From Phascolarctos cinereus (taxonomy: Eukaryota; Chordata; Mammalia; Diprotodontia; Phascolarctidae), in contig NW_018343969.1 in NCBI RefSeq assembly GCF_002099425.1, positions 1,822,001 to 1,886,000 on the forward strand: a stretch of DNA of 64,000 nucleotides. Direction: 5' to 3'. Positions 1 to 12,734 of the stretch are shown piece after piece. Under the pieces are notes generated by a model. That model worked only from the letters and a program-made list of their open reading frames with translations. It did no database searches and had not been told where the DNA came from. Position numbers and translations under genes: made by a program. Numbering within the stretch: the first letter of the stretch is position 1; every line of letters starts with the position of its first letter.

Positions 1-175
1 CCTTATATATCATCTAGTGAAACTGTTATCTGACCATGCTTCATACAGTAGAGGTTCCTTGAACATCCTAATCATCCTCTGAAGATACTCCCTAGTTTAG
101 CAATATTCCTCCTGAAATGTGGTTTCCAGAAATGCCAGCTGTCTTACTAAGTGAATTATGTGACCTGATCCTGAA

Positions 176-178
<3 letters not shown>

Positions 179-237
<59 letters not shown>
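179..237. repeat. (TC)n microsatellite
   Basis: About 29 uninterrupted TC units. Plain dinucleotide tract with no sign of a function. Confidence 0.97.
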
Positions 238-238
<1 letters not shown>

Positions 239-1070
239 CTGACTCATTCTCTTTTGATGGTAGGTATAATATCTAATGACTGGATTGCTAAGCTACCTCA
301 GCCTCTTCCATGTTGAGGAATTTACTTTTCGCCAGCCATGAACCCTTCCTGTGTACTTTCTGTGGAGTCAGAGCTGGTTATTGCTGGCTTTCAGTACCCT
401 TTTCTTTAGGCCCTGTGAAGGAATTCAAGTTGCCCTCTTTTTGATTCACTGACTCTGGTTATTTCTTTCTGTGGCTTGACTGGATTAGTGTTTGCCATCT
501 TTTTCAGAGATGGAGGAGAGTGGGTAATATGGGAAGAGTCTTCACAATCTTGGGTTTCCCTCATCTCAGGGTCACTTCAACTATAAAGAAGTTTGATTGC
601 TCCCTCTCTTTGATTCTCATCCCTTTCCCATTTATGTGGCTAAGTAAAGTCACTTTTCATTGAAAAGGAGTGAAGTCTGGGCATTCAGTGAAGTTCTCCT
701 TCAGAATCTCTGAAGCAAGAAGGGAACGCTTGTATAAGTCCTAAAGCATAAGCTCATGGGTGCATGGAGGGTGGCAGCAAAATTTTGCTGACTGATCAGG
801 TTAAAGATTTGCAGATCAAAGATTTCTCCAGTGTTAATTCATTAGGCTATTATTGGGCATATTTCCTTGTCCTATGGATTAATTTTTAGTCGCACTGTCT
901 TGAGAACACAATTATTCATTTAGACAGTATTATAAGTTAATGGAGATTGGAGAAAATGGCTAGGCCTCTATCTTGTTGGTCAATATAACCTAGAAAATAC
1001 CATGCCGCTCTTAAAACAACCCAATGTTACATCAGATATTTTGGCAAACATATCATACTACTGATACATG
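238..1070. other. Intergenic or intronic, nothing recognised
   Basis: I see no open frame with splice sites and no repeat I can name in this stretch. Confidence 0.5.
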
Positions 1071-1074
1071 TCGG

Positions 1075-1290
1075 ATTTGCTTTGTTACTTCAGCAGGACT
1101 GTGATCTCACCGATGACACTTCCTCCATTGATTCAGATCAAAACCCTTCAAATTGTTCTCATGTTGTGCAATGTTTGCCTATGTCTCCCCATAAATGTGG
1201 AACAGGTGATCTTACTAATGCCTTAAGAAGTTTAGTCTTACCCTCTTGACAAATTTATGGGTACCAATGGTGCTCACAGGCTGCCCATCA
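1075..1290 (+). repeat. Unclassified dispersed repeat, copy 1
   Basis: The core (GTGATCTCACCGATG, then CTTCCTCCATTGATTCAGAT and AAACCCTTC) resembles sequence near 18440 and 29770. Three diverged copies in one window suggest an old interspersed repeat of a family I cannot name. No coding frame is preserved between them. Confidence 0.4.
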
Positions 1291-1549
1291 GTTACATCTC
1301 GCTTTCACTACAAATTTTTTTCAACTTTTCCAGAGATGCATTTCTTTGATTATACTTTTGTAGTACTTTGTCAGCATGGTTTTTCACTGGTAACATATTG
1401 AAACCATACAACTCTCCATTGCCCTATGACTGAACGTCAGTATTTTTGGAAATCGTGGTCGTCTTTGCTTGCAGTCTGATAAAATCTGCATGTATTTTCT
1501 GGATGAATGGCTATTTAGTCACACTTCCTCCATCTTGCACTTGTGAAGT

Positions 1550-1975
1550 CAATGTTTTTGAAATTAAGTGAAGTTCTCACATATGTCCCATTAAATTTCA
1601 TTTTATTGGATTCAACCCAATTGTTATAGGTTATTGAGTTCTTTTTGGATCCCTGTCATCCAACACATTAGCTTTGCCATTGATTACTTATCCAAGTCAC
1701 TGATGATAATTTTAAAAAGCAAAGAGCATAGATTCCTTGAAGCATAGTACTACAGACTTCCTTCCAAGTTGACTTCACACTGTTAACCACTATTTTTCGG
1801 GTTTGTCATTCACTTCAGAATCAATGTATTCTTGATTAGGCCATGTGTCTTCTTGTCCAAAAGATTAGCATGAGGGACCTTGGCAAATATTTTGCCAAAA
1901 TCTAAATAATTTCAATAATTGTCCTAATCTACAAGTTAGGACCCTGTCAATTGAATGAGGTTACCTATAGATCAT
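1550..1975 (-). mobile_element. CR1/L3-like LINE fragment, reverse transcriptase part
   Basis: Read on the minus strand, about 1850-1910 gives LDFGKIFAKVPH. This matches the LDFSKAFDTVxH block of CR1-clade reverse transcriptases, followed by a diverged stretch equivalent to the finger/palm region. The + strand is the familiar antisense CR1 reading (TTTTGGATCCCTGTCATCCA, CCAAGTCACTGATGATAA). Heavily mutated and old. Confidence 0.65.
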
Positions 1976-1999
1976 AAATTTGGAGCTAAAAGGGAGTTA

Positions 2000-2140
2000 T
2001 GAAACTCTGTAATCCAACACCTTTATTTCATATTTGAGTAGGAGAAGCTAAAGAACTTGCCCAGAGCCATAGATGTGCAAGAGGTGGAACTTGAACTCAG
2101 ACCCTCTGACTCCAGATTCTGTGCCCTTGTCACGCCTTTT
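2000..2140 (-). mobile_element. MIR-type SINE fragment
   Basis: Reverse-oriented MIR core: AACTTGCCCAGAGCCATAGA followed by GGAACTTGAACTCAGACC and CTGACTCCAGATTCTGTGCC. Diverged, both ends missing. Confidence 0.75.
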
Positions 2141-2456
2141 AATGATCTATTTTTGTGTGTGTGATTTTTTGATTTATTTTTAATGAAGCCTTTTGTAATC
2201 GCTTTTTCTTTTCTAGACGTTCATTAATTCCTTAACAGTATGTTTAAGTGTCTTGCTATGAAGCAAAGTAAAGTTCACTGACTTAGAGTTTCCACTATCT
2301 TTTTTCTTTTTAAAAATCTAAATGTCTTGTACCCTTCACCAACGTTTCAGCCAGAGCAATAATTACCAATTTCTGTGCCTGGGGCGAACAATACAAAAGA
2401 TTCATGGCCAAGTAATATAAAATTTATCCTCAAATCACTTTTTAAAGAAAAATTCA

Positions 2457-2458
<2 letters not shown>

Positions 2459-2502
<44 letters not shown>
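2459..2502. repeat. (TG)n microsatellite
   Basis: 22 uninterrupted TG units. Confidence 0.97.
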
Positions 2503-2503
<1 letters not shown>

Positions 2504-3765
2504 AAGGCCTTTTAATTCCATCCTGTGGAGAGGAGAGACCTTAGAACACCCTATAGGAGGCCACATATATTTTCCCATTTTTTTTCTGTCTTGTGATTTA
2601 ATTGTCCTTTTCCAAGCTCAGTGAATAACACTAGGCAAATAATGGCTTCTGTTAACAGAAACATAAAACCACAGAAGATGTTCATTGCCAGTGCATACTT
2701 CTATATGGTGAACACTTGCATATGTGTCCTTTGTGAACTGAAGTCCTCATCAGTCCACATAATGACTCAGTATTACAACCCCCCACTACAGCCTAATCAT
2801 GTCTGGAAAAACACAGGGAACCAGTCCAACAAAACTCTGCAGAAAGAAATTGAATAAGGTATCCTGAGTGATTTAGACAGTGACTCAGAGTATGTCTTAT
2901 TGTCGAAGCTCATGAGCCTGCTGTCCTTACACAACAATTTTTAAAAATACACTCAAAGGGGAATTTAAGTTACTTTCACAGAAACAAAAGCTAAGTAATG
3001 GTTACATTGTAAGTATAAGTATGTGCCTCCTAATCCACTTAAATATATTTATACCCTTTCACTTAAATGTTTAGGTATTGGGTGAAATGCTTTAACAGAG
3101 GAAACAAAAAAGAAACCCTCCCCCCTTCAGTTACACAATGTATTCATGGACTATTTGCTTTTTTGTTTTGCTTTGTTTTAAACAATGGTTTATATTTTGT
3201 GTTTTCCTGTGGGCCAAGAGCAAAAATATGCCCTTTGCTCCCATGAACTCTGTGTAGTATTTTGATTTACTCTCAAGAAAACTAGTTTAGAGACTTCTCT
3301 TTTCCAGCAACTTAGTTAGTTGCTGTAAACTAGTCTTGTTACTGTTCCACATACTGTAGTATCAGTCACCCAATCTGAACATGTGTTTGCAAGCATTTTT
3401 GAACTGAAGTTCGTATTTTGACAAATGTATGTTTTTTGAAGAGATTTATAAAATGTGTTTGTTTCACAGGTAGAGGCTGCTAAAGAAGAGCATATACTTC
3501 ACTATCTGGAGTAAAATGAATGTTTCTTTGAGGGCAGTCAAAATCAAAATCAGATTGCAAATATTTGGACAGAACATGTCCATTATGTATTTTACATTGT
3601 AACCTCTTAGCTTTAGAGAACTTAGCCCCTCAAGGGACTTCTGTAGCCTCTTTATACAAATTATTCTACCAAAATTAAAGGCTACTATGAAGATATTTTC
3701 TAAAATAATAAGTGAGAACAGCATTTTAAATTTAGATTGCATTCCTGAAATTTATTTTTTGCTTC
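2503..3765. other. No gene recognised
   Basis: Short open frames occur on both strands but lack splice sites, family motifs or a promoter. I treat them as chance frames in AT-rich DNA. Confidence 0.5.
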
Positions 3766-4254
3766 TTGTGCTGTGTGGAACCCTCATTCTATTACTCCTT
3801 TTTATTCTTGCAATCTTTCCTTTATACTCTTATCTCCTGAAAACTGGCTTATCCTGCTCCCAGAGACACCTCATTCATGCTCCTTTGTCTAATGGTGACC
3901 CATTGGTTTCAGAAACAGGAGAAAGAACTGTCATACTTCTTGTTCCCTCGGTAAATATCAGATCCTCACTCTGGTGCCATCACTCAGCATCTTCATTGAA
4001 ATTCACACTCTTTGTTCATAAAACCCATTTGAGGTTATTATTGATGTCATCTACTGACCCTCAAATCATACTCTCACTTTCTTTAATGATGTTTAGCCCT
4101 TAGATAACAATCTTATTTTGTACTCCAATCAGTATTAGCAACCCCACTAATTTAAATATTTATATTAATGACAACTGAACTCCCTGGACTCCAAGTTCAA
4201 CCTCTTCAATTTTGTAATCTACCTTGGCATTAGCATGACACATTAGCATGAGAG

Positions 4255-4460
4255 ACTATGGGATTTGTATCATTGGATCATATATTTAGAACTTGAGGAA
4301 GACATAGAGAGCATTGAGTCTCAACCACCTCATTTTCCAATTGAGATTGTAAGGTTAGTTGACTTGCCCAGAGTCACAAAGCTAGTAAATGTCTGAGGCA
4401 TGATTTGACCTCAGATTTTCCTGACTTCAAGCCCAGTGATCTGTCTACTGTGTTGCTTAC
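4255..4460 (-). mobile_element. MIR-type SINE, reverse
   Basis: Contains TTGACTTGCCCAGAGTCACA, then AGCTAGTAAATGTCTGAGGC and the GACCTCAGATTTTCCTGAC block in reverse MIR order. Confidence 0.8.
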
Positions 4461-4464
4461 CTGC

Positions 4465-4590
4465 TTTTGGAGACAGAAGATGAGGTTTCAAATACTAGCC
4501 CTTCCACTTATTAGCTATATGACTATGGGTAAGCCATTTAGATCAAATGATCTTTATGGTGCTTTCCAGCTCTAAATCCTATGATTATAA
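4465..4590 (+). mobile_element. MIR-type SINE, forward
   Basis: TTATTAGCTATATGACTATG, GGTAAGCCATTTAGATC and CTTTCCAGCTCTAAATCCTA are in forward MIR order. It abuts the reverse MIR copy to its left. Confidence 0.7.
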
Positions 4591-6190
4591 GACATGTCCA
4601 AGGGTGGTTACAATTTAGACCTCACAATTGTTCCAAATTACTTCACTTCTAAGAACTTTAATTCTGAGAATCACTTGCATGATCTTTATCTTTTAATCTT
4701 TTCCTTCTCTTAAAGCCACATTTCTTCTGAACCTGTTCTTTATCTTCACCAAGATCAACATTTCTTTGATCACTCTCTATTTCCCAGGCCATCACCTTTA
4801 CATTGGTTTTATTTCACTCCTTTCAGAAATTTGAACCTATATTTAGTTAGTAGTAACTATAGGCACTTGACTCTAGATACTTACAGTATTCTTTCCCTGA
4901 TAGGCTTCAACCTAGGACTATCCTGCTATTTAGCTCCTCTTCCTAAGTTGTAGAATCTATTCACAGGAAATCATAAAACCATTTTATGGGTCCAATAGAA
5001 GTGCAGATAAAATAAAAAAACCCTGCCAGTATTACTAGGGTGGAGTCACCACAGTTTTGGCATAGTATACTGAAAGTTAGAGGTCACATTTCCTTTTCTA
5101 GAAGTCCTCCATCCTACCAATTCCATACCACATATTCTTCCAGTGATCATCAATCATACCCATTTCTCTCTCCTCCTAACCTACAACATCACTGTCCAAG
5201 ATTCTTATCCAGATCTGGACCACTAACATCTTCTATGACCCATGAGCCCACCACTACTTCTCCCATATACTTTTAACTCATCCTAGATGAGTTAAACAGC
5301 AACTATTTCTACCACATCTTCCACCAACAAGCCTCACTGCCTCCTCTACCTTCATCTCTTTCAGAGATTTGATAGGTTAGTTTGTGGGCTTCCTTACAAC
5401 AAATAAACACACTTGACTCCCTTCTGGATGGCCCACTTCTCTTCGAGTATAGATACCCTAATCATGAATGAGAAATAATGAAAAGCTTCCATGAAACAAC
5501 AAAAATAATGGCAGTCATGGGTTAGAATTGTGATCTTAATGTATCCCAAGTGAAATCCTCTCTCGACCACCAGCACCCTATTTCTCATCTGACAGGGACT
5601 TTTCTGGAACAGCATACTGATCTTTATGCCATGTTTATCTCTCCAGTGAGCTCTCAATACTTAATACTCTTCTCTGATTTATTCTATCCATACCGTGGTT
5701 TTTTTAAATCTCCTCTTTCCTGAAGTCATCTCAATTCCACATGTATTTTCCATCTTCCAACAAATACCCTTGACTTCTGCCTTACCAAGAAGATTAAAAT
5801 CATCTATTTTGAGCTCTTTCATTTATCCTCAGTATCTCCAAATCTCTCTTTTATCTGCCGTTCCTCTTCTCCTTTCCTCCAATTTTAAGAAGCGATGGTT
5901 CTTTCTCCTTGATAAATCTAACTCTTCACTGAAACTCTTGAGTCTCTCCCTAAGTACTTTTTTCATTGCTATTTCTCTTTATGTTTTTCATCTTGAATCT
6001 CTCCTTCTAAAGGCGCTTTCCCTTCTGCCATCAAGCACACTTAATTCTGCAATATCCCAAAATTTCAAAATAGCTCTCAAAAAACCATTTCCCTTTATTT
6101 GCCACCCACTAAAGTTACCATTCAAATTATCCTGTCTCCCTTCCTCTTTATTTCTAAGTTTCTAGAAGAAAATAGTCTATACAAAACCAT

Positions 6191-8214
6191 TTTAAAATAA
6201 AGCCAGGACTAGTGGGTTCTTACAGAGTCAAAAAATTTCTAGAGATACTTCTGCTGAAATTTAAAAACTCTGACTCAATAGGCAGAATTTCAAGCCACTA
6301 ATGGTAACTATGTCCAGGGCTATAGGTCCCCACCTAGATTTTGTGAATTGGAAAAATAAAAGAAGGAAATTATGTCTCACAAGTGAAAACCCAGGTGGAT
6401 GTGATATTTGCTAGATGTATTCTTGCGTCTTCTGTTCCCCAGACTACTGCAAAGTGACTATCTTTGGAGAACAACTAGTGGATTGTGCTTAGGATTTCAA
6501 CAACCATGATTACAGTGATGTTTCCCCCAAGCCAAACTTTTGAGTGTATCCTGCATAATGAAAAAATCATGGGCAAAGGCACATATCCTACTCAAGCAAA
6601 AAAAAAGGCACATGCAGATTCCAATGAGACACAGACATTACTTTTGTCAGCGATGTGTCCAGGATAACATTTCTTGCTAGAGGTTCTGACATACTCTCAT
6701 CCTGTTTGCTTTACTTTTGAAGTGATAATTGACTTTCTGAGCTAATAAAAAAGAAAATATTCAAAATTTAATTGTGATAAAAGTCTAGGCAAAATGAACT
6801 TTATCAGTGCTTTCTAACGAGTACAGAAAAGAAAATGGAACACATTGTATTGTGAAAAGCTCCCAGAATATATCCTAATGGATGGATACATCCTTTCTTA
6901 CAAGTGTGAAAATATGTGTGGTCTTACTGACTTTGCATTTTATTCATCCAATTGATGTGACTTGGAATCCAAAGAGAGTGTGAAGGATAAAATAAAAATT
7001 GAAGGAAAAGAAAAATATCACATGCTTAAGTACAAAATACTATAAAATCTATGGGCATCTGCCTAAGAAGACTCAATATTAGTTGGTAGCTGTGCAGACA
7101 ATAATAAGACCTTCCCATAAATAGCTGTTGAGGAAGTCATTTTTGAGGTTCAATAAATAAGATTCATAGTTGCACATTCCTATTTCTGCCACTTTAAAAT
7201 AATGTCAATCTAGGAATTTAGCCAAGACAAATTCTTCCCTTTTCTTCTTATATAATTGACAGCCCCAATAACAAGCAAACAGAAAAACTAACTAACAAAA
7301 AAAGGTGTCAATTTGTATTCCTGGTTTTCTAGCAGTAGAGATTATAACCAAATATATACTGGGATGGCTTTAGGCCAATCAAGACATAATAGAAGCATCA
7401 CTTCTATTAAAAAAAATAAACAAACTATGACACATCCTTACAGCCATTTTTTTTAGTATTTTTTTTTACTAAAGCTTGACAGCAAAATTTTACTTTAAAA
7501 GAAAACACACATTTTAAAATTTTGAAAAGAAAACATATATATCTGTACGTATGTATTGAAACATATCCATATGTATAAATTTCAATTTTAGTTAGTTTTA
7601 TTTTTACAGTATGTCATTGATATCATTTGCTTTATAACACCTATATTTTCTAATCTTCCCCTTTCCATTTCCAAGAGAAACATCCTTTATAAAAAGAATA
7701 AAAAAGAGGGGTTTAGGGGGTAAGTACAGCAAAACAAGCTGCTATGTAGAAAATATCTGATGTTAAATACAGTTTAGATATTATTCTAAAAGATTTTTAA
7801 TAAATCCTTTTCAGCAAATTGGATATACTTTCAGTTTAAGATAATTTTGTTTTAAATGCCATGTGGTTTAGGGGAAAAATTTACTTGGATTAAATTTAGG
7901 CAACTTGGCTCCTGCATCATTGAATCTTTGAGCAAGGTATATAACATTTCACTGTCTGTTTTCCCATTTGCATAAAGGAGATGATAACTGAGGCAAATTT
8001 AAACAGTATATGAAAATTTTTAAATTCTGACTATTATTTATATCCTTTAATATTCCTCACAGAAATAACAATTGGGCATTCAAAGCTAGAATGACATTTT
8101 ATTCATTACTTTGATGCTCTTGCATATAGGTGAACTGAGTAAAGTCACTTTATAATTTAGAAAGTATTAGTTTCTACCAATTTCCTCAATACTCACTCAC
8201 CTCGTATTCTAATT
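6191..8214. other. No gene recognised
   Basis: AT-rich sequence. A short stretch near 6440-6660 has protein-like pieces in changing frames, but I cannot tie it to a family. No splice-bounded exon seen. Confidence 0.4.
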
Positions 8215-8760
8215 TCTGATCCAAACTGAAGCTGCTCTCTCTAGATCACTATCTTTTTCATTTTAAATTTTGATGGCCGAATCTCAGTCGTCCTTCTGCT
8301 TGACCTTTCTGTAACATTTAAGATTAGTCATCTAGGGGCAGCTAGGTGGCTCAGTGAATAGAGCTCTGGCATAGGACTCAGGAGGACCTGAGTTCAGATC
8401 CAGCCTCAGACACTTAACACTTACTAGCTGTGTGACCCTGGGCAAGTCACTTAACCCTGATCGTCTCACCAAAAAGCAAGGAAAAAAAAAAGGATGCCCA
8501 TCTAGTTCACATTTTGAAGATGCTGTCCTCCTCTGATGTATCTAACATTATTTTTTTTCCTGATTCTTTTCCTATGCATCATCTAACCTTTCCTTTCTAG
8601 TCTCTTATACTCATTGTTCCTCTGTCTCCCACCCATCCCTATGAGGGATTTACCAATACCCTGTTTTACTCATTCTTGTATTTTCTTTCTATACTCTCTC
8701 CCTTGGTGATCTCATTCTAACCTATGATTTAAGTCTGAGTATCAGGCATCTGTGCTACAT
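8215..8760 (+). mobile_element. L2/CR1-clade LINE, RT fragment
   Basis: Left part (about 8270-8330) corresponds to the L2 block encoding LLDLSxxFDTVDH, here badly decayed. The right part has CTCTCTCCCTTGGTGATCTC, the L2 segment just before the YADD box. Split by the SINE at 8335-8491. Confidence 0.5.
8335..8491 (+). mobile_element. Short tRNA-type SINE, WSINE1-like
   Basis: Starts GGGGCAGCTAGGTGGCTCAG, passes through CTAGCTGTGTGACCCTGGGC and ends TCTCACC plus an A-rich tail. Flanking CATCTAG at 8329-8335 and 8499-8505 looks like its target-site duplication. The short form ending in CTCACC plus poly-A resembles WSINE1, which as I recall is limited to Australidelphian marsupials. Confidence 0.85.
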
Positions 8761-9149
8761 TAGTTAGTTCTTTCCCTAATGCCTTCATCTTCTTTCTTTT
8801 TTTATCCAGGTAGTCCAATGACAATCTACCTCAGTTGATCTTTGGACATTTCTTTTCCTTGGATGGCTCCTACATTTCTTCACATGAGGATGTCTTTTAA
8901 GTGTAGAGTTCCACTACTACCCACCACCCACCCCATCCTAGTTTTTCTACTCTGTTTGTTTTGAATAAAATATGTCTTTCCAGAGACAGGTTCTAGTCAT
9001 TATTCTTATCTCACTATGTCTTAGTGTTTCCTTCCTTTAGGATTTGTAGTTCACCTTGACTGGAACTCATAATCTGTCCTTTTGTGTATAGATGTCTGAA
9101 GTCATAGGTTTGAAGTGCTATCCCCTTTATCAGATTTTACCCATTTTGA

Positions 9150-9320
9150 ATTTATGGTTATCACTACTGCTATTCCTAGACAATAAGCTTCTTATTAGAC
9201 AGACTGTAGGCTCCTTGAAAGCAGTGACTATTCTTTGCCTTAGATCCCCAGAATGCCTGGCACTTAATAAATTCTGCCTGGCCCATATTATGTACTTGAT
9301 AAATTCTTGTTGACTTGACT
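9150..9320 (+). mobile_element. L2 3' tail fragment
   Basis: Has TGTAGGCTCCTTGAAAGCAG, AATGCCTGGCACTTAATAAA and a GATAAATTCTTGTTGACTTG end, the usual L2 3'-terminal order. The polyadenylation-like AATAAA is part of the repeat, not a host gene end. Confidence 0.75.
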
Positions 9321-10749
9321 ATTCTTCCTATATTATAGCTAATTTCTATGGTATCTAGCTTGATAGAGAAATGTAGCTATTTTTCTCCCTTCTCTTCCCT
9401 TTCTAGTGTAGGTTTGGAGGTATTTGGACTAGCAGAAAACTAGCTATTCCCTCTTGGATGGCCCCTGCCTTTATGTGGGCATTTTCTTAACGACTAACTT
9501 CAACAGGGAACAAGATTTACCCTTACTCAAGCATTTTATTCTGCCTCTCACGGAGGGTCAGGTGGAGCTAGCACTTTGGCTAGGAGAGAACAAAGGAGGA
9601 GGTAGGGGAAGTAATTAACTTGAATGAACAGCCACGTCCCTGAAATATTTTCCTGTTCTTTAGTTAGCATAAATCTATTTAAACAAGCCTCAGGTATTGG
9701 CTACATTAACTGCTCTGAATTTCTCTAGCTTGTTTCCTTGATTAGGATATGTAGAAGATATAACAATCATTTATCAGTACGATATTTTTTTCATTTGCAT
9801 CAAACCAAATTGAATCAATTTAAACAGAAGACTTGGACCTGTTTTCTTTTTATCTCTATATACTACAGGCCATTCACTGATGCCCATCTCCTGGTTTTCC
9901 CTTTCAACAAATAATGAAGCATACAATAAGGAAGAGTTAAGATCAATCACTTGTCTAGCTGGCTTTGAAACTAATGAAAACAACAAGTTAGCAACTTTCA
10001 AGTGGATTAGACTCTTCTCAGATGGAAATGGGAGAGGAAACAGGCAGTTCACTATCAGCATGAATTGTTGGTTTCGGAAACCACCCAACTTATTGGACCC
10101 TCCCTGCACTCGGCTGTCCCATCTGGCATATTGCAGTACATTTTCAGCAGCTATAGTGGAACATAGTTATTATGTTCAGCACCAGCTACTGCCAGGAGTA
10201 AATTTTTACTCTGACCTTTGATCTCTTCCTAACTTTCATTCAGCCAACTCCATTTGAAACCCTTGATTAGCCTTTCTCCTCCCAAGCCAGTGTCCAAAGC
10301 ACACAGAGTTGCATGACTGAAGTACAACATTGGCCAAGACAATCTGACCCCTCTGACTCCTGGAAAAATCTCTCCCAATGGAGTTCCCTCCAACTTCTCC
10401 CCATCTTATATGACTCAGTTCCTATCCTCTTTCAACCCTAAGTCCATCCTCATCTGGTCTCTCAGTCTTTCGATGATGGAAAGAAACAGTGTTATCTGGG
10501 TCTACGTTTCCCAGAAACTCATGTAGCTAGGTTCTGTGAAGCTTCTCCCTCTGCACTGAGGAAATGGTATATCTAAAACTTCACCACAGTCAGGTTTGCA
10601 AAATTCCAGATAAATGCATATTTATCATATCTTATTGGGTAAACTTCCTCCCTGGCCAAGAGCCCATTATTCCTATTTTAAATTATGGTACAGCAATTCA
10701 GAACACTCTCAGATACTACCTGTTAATCTATGCATCCACTTCTCCTTCA
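9321..10749. other. No gene recognised; overlapping long frames on both strands
   Basis: A 113-codon frame on + (9880-10221) overlaps a 111-codon frame on - (9774-10109). Neither shows a family motif, and neither has a convincing start context. I do not call a gene. Some pieces near 10240-10480 are C/T-rich like L2 but too decayed to assign. Confidence 0.4.
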
Positions 10750-11000
10750 AGCCCCCATTGCAAAATCTTGTCATGTCAAAATCTTTCTGAGAGTCTGTAT
10801 TTTCAATAGGATGAAGTATAAAGTCCTTAGCTGAACATTTCAAATTCTCCACAATCTAGACTTCACTTTCCTCTCCAACTTTGTTTCTCATTATACAAAA
10901 TGCCTCCTAAGGTTATTTCATTTCATTATGCATTCTAGTCATACTAGACAGGTAGCTGTTTTTCCATTTTGTCCTTTCCTTTCCTGCCTCTGGGTACTTG
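10750..11000 (+). mobile_element. L2 fragment
   Basis: GGATGAAGTATAAAGTCCTT, then TTCTCCACAATCTAGACTTC and a CTCTCCAACTTTGTTTCTCA block follow the order of the L2 region just downstream of the RT. Confidence 0.45.
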
Positions 11001-12048
11001 TGTAGGGTGTTCATAAAGTTCTAGAAGAATACTAAGTGGTGATTCCTTTCTGAACTGAATTTACCATTTCAGTTGGGAAGAAACAAGTGAACTGTATAAG
11101 ACTAAAATGCTTTCAATTGTGCTGTGCAAAGAATAGGCAGATCAAAAAGGGGTCAAGTAGGGAAGAATAAAACGTCTCCTTGGGAATGAAAATGCTCTTT
11201 GAACATCATTGTAACAAGTACCACAGACAAATATATGAGAATCTTCTGATTTTACAGCCTTCACTTCTTGAATGCAGTTGATTTGGGGAAAAAAGTCAAG
11301 ATTCTTCTAATAGCAGTCGTGGGTAACCTTTCCTGACCTTGAGGCATAGTCCTCCAGGGTTATCTTATTGTTTACAACAGCAAACAAACAAAAATGTGAA
11401 GGAAGTGTACATAGCATAGCATAGCAGAGTACACCAATTTGAAATGTTTCACTAAAAGGAATTCATCTATGGTCATATGCAATTGTAAATTTTGTGAGAG
11501 AATTAGGTGTGGTTTTTCTTGCTGTGTAAGTTTTCTGTTATCAACCACTGATAACAAATTTAGAACATGGAGGCCTTTTGGTCAATTTTAATAATTAGGG
11601 GCTTTTGGTGAAAAATGCATAAAAATGCCAATGACCATAAATAGTATAATGTGACTGCAAAATTACATAAACTTGGGATTTCTTTGTAATTAATTGTTAT
11701 TTTTAAAGGGATATTTTGTTTTAGTATTAAATTATTTAGGGAGTAAACTTTTTTGGGATTAATGCGTCTTATTTGTCCTTGTCTCCTGTTTTTATTGGAA
11801 CTTTGTTGTCTGATGGGTGATGAGGAAATGTTCAACAACAGTGCTAAGTATGATTTTAGTGTACTCATATATTTTAGTTGCCTCTGAGAACATATAAAAT
11901 AAGATATATGGAATTCCATGTGCATTTTTTTACTACATTAAGAGCATAAAAAGCATTTAAATGATATTTACTTCTTTAGCAATTTCAAATTCACTTTATT
12001 ATCTCTTTGGAACATGAATCCATGAATTATGCTGTAAGGCATACAATT
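11001..12048. other. No gene recognised
   Basis: AT-rich, with a protein-like run near 11190-11280 (MKMLFEHHCNKYHRQ) that could be an unidentified relic but carries stops on both sides. Confidence 0.4.
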
Positions 12049-12253
12049 CAGGGATAGGGAACCTGTTTTTTGAGTCCATATGTGGTCTTCTAGGTTCTCA
12101 GGTATGGTCTTTGGACTCAGTCCTAGTTTTATAGAACAAATACTTTCATTAAAGGGATTTGTTCTGTGAAGGTTGGATTTCAGTGAAAGGGCCACACTTG
12201 AGGACCTAAAGGGGACCACATGTGACCTAGAGGCAGCAGGTTCCCCACCCATG
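12049..12253 (+). mobile_element. hAT-like MITE, family A, copy 1
   Basis: Left end CAGGGATAGGGAACCTG is an imperfect inverted match to the right end CAGGTTCCCCACCCATG, and the interior is partly palindromic (ACTTGAGGACCTAAAGG and its rough complement). A related copy lies at 46629-46825. The CAGGGxTxGGGAACC termini resemble hAT MITEs. No clear 8-bp target duplication survives here. Confidence 0.65.
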
Positions 12254-12299
12254 GATAAGATCTGGCTTCTTTCCAATAGTTAAAAATAATTGAACTTCA

Positions 12300-12610
12300 G
12301 ATCTTCATTTATTCAGCAAGCATTTTTTAATGTTATATTTTAGGTACTACACATTCTAGGCACTAAATATATGTTCTAAATGTTCTAGGCACTAAATATA
12401 AAAAGATTAAAACAAAAAAAGCCCTGCCATCAAGAAACTTTCATTTTATAAGGGAAGGAGAAAACAACAGAAATACAGTTAAGTAAATACAAAATATATT
12501 CAATGTAATTACAAAGTTATTTCCTAAGGGGAGAGAACTAGGAACAGAGATGAGGTTGGAGAGAGGCGAGATAAGGAGAAAGTAAAGATTGGCCTGGTAT
12601 CTCTGAGCCT
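12300..12610 (-). mobile_element. L2 3' tail, reverse
   Basis: Shows the reverse L2 tail order: TTATTCAGCAAGCATTTTTT, a short internal duplication of a GTTCTAGGCACTAAATATA unit (about 12350-12400), GCCCTGCCATCAAGAAACTT, then AGGGAAGGAGAAAACAACAG. Confidence 0.7.
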
Positions 12611-12734
12611 ATGAATATCAGCAAAAGAGAACGGCAGGACCATTCCAGCAACTGCTTCAGCAGTCAAATGTGGCAACATTTTGAAGACCCAGTAATCAAT
12701 CACTGCATCATTCTATATATTTAAATAGCTTCTC

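Larger units (their letters stand above)
3770..6190 (+). mobile_element. L2/CR1-clade LINE, ORF2 endonuclease-to-RT linker part
   Basis: The start translates with pieces such as LISENWL, equivalent to the xTETWL block of L2 APE endonuclease, followed by an equivalent of the FEAHTIRL..VIYRPP segment near 3990-4060. The end contains a CTCAAAAAACCATTTCC stretch and a TTTCTAGAAGAAAATAGTCT stretch, which match the PILKKP and KLLEKxVYT blocks just upstream of the RT fingers. Many stops and indels, so inactive and old. MIR-type pieces interrupt it at about 4255-4590. The central part (about 4640-5650) is assigned mainly by continuity. Confidence 0.5.

Noticed and set aside
5695-6165. 156-codon open frame
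   Set aside because: Lies in a decayed L2 copy; the frame is a by-product of C/T-rich LINE sequence.
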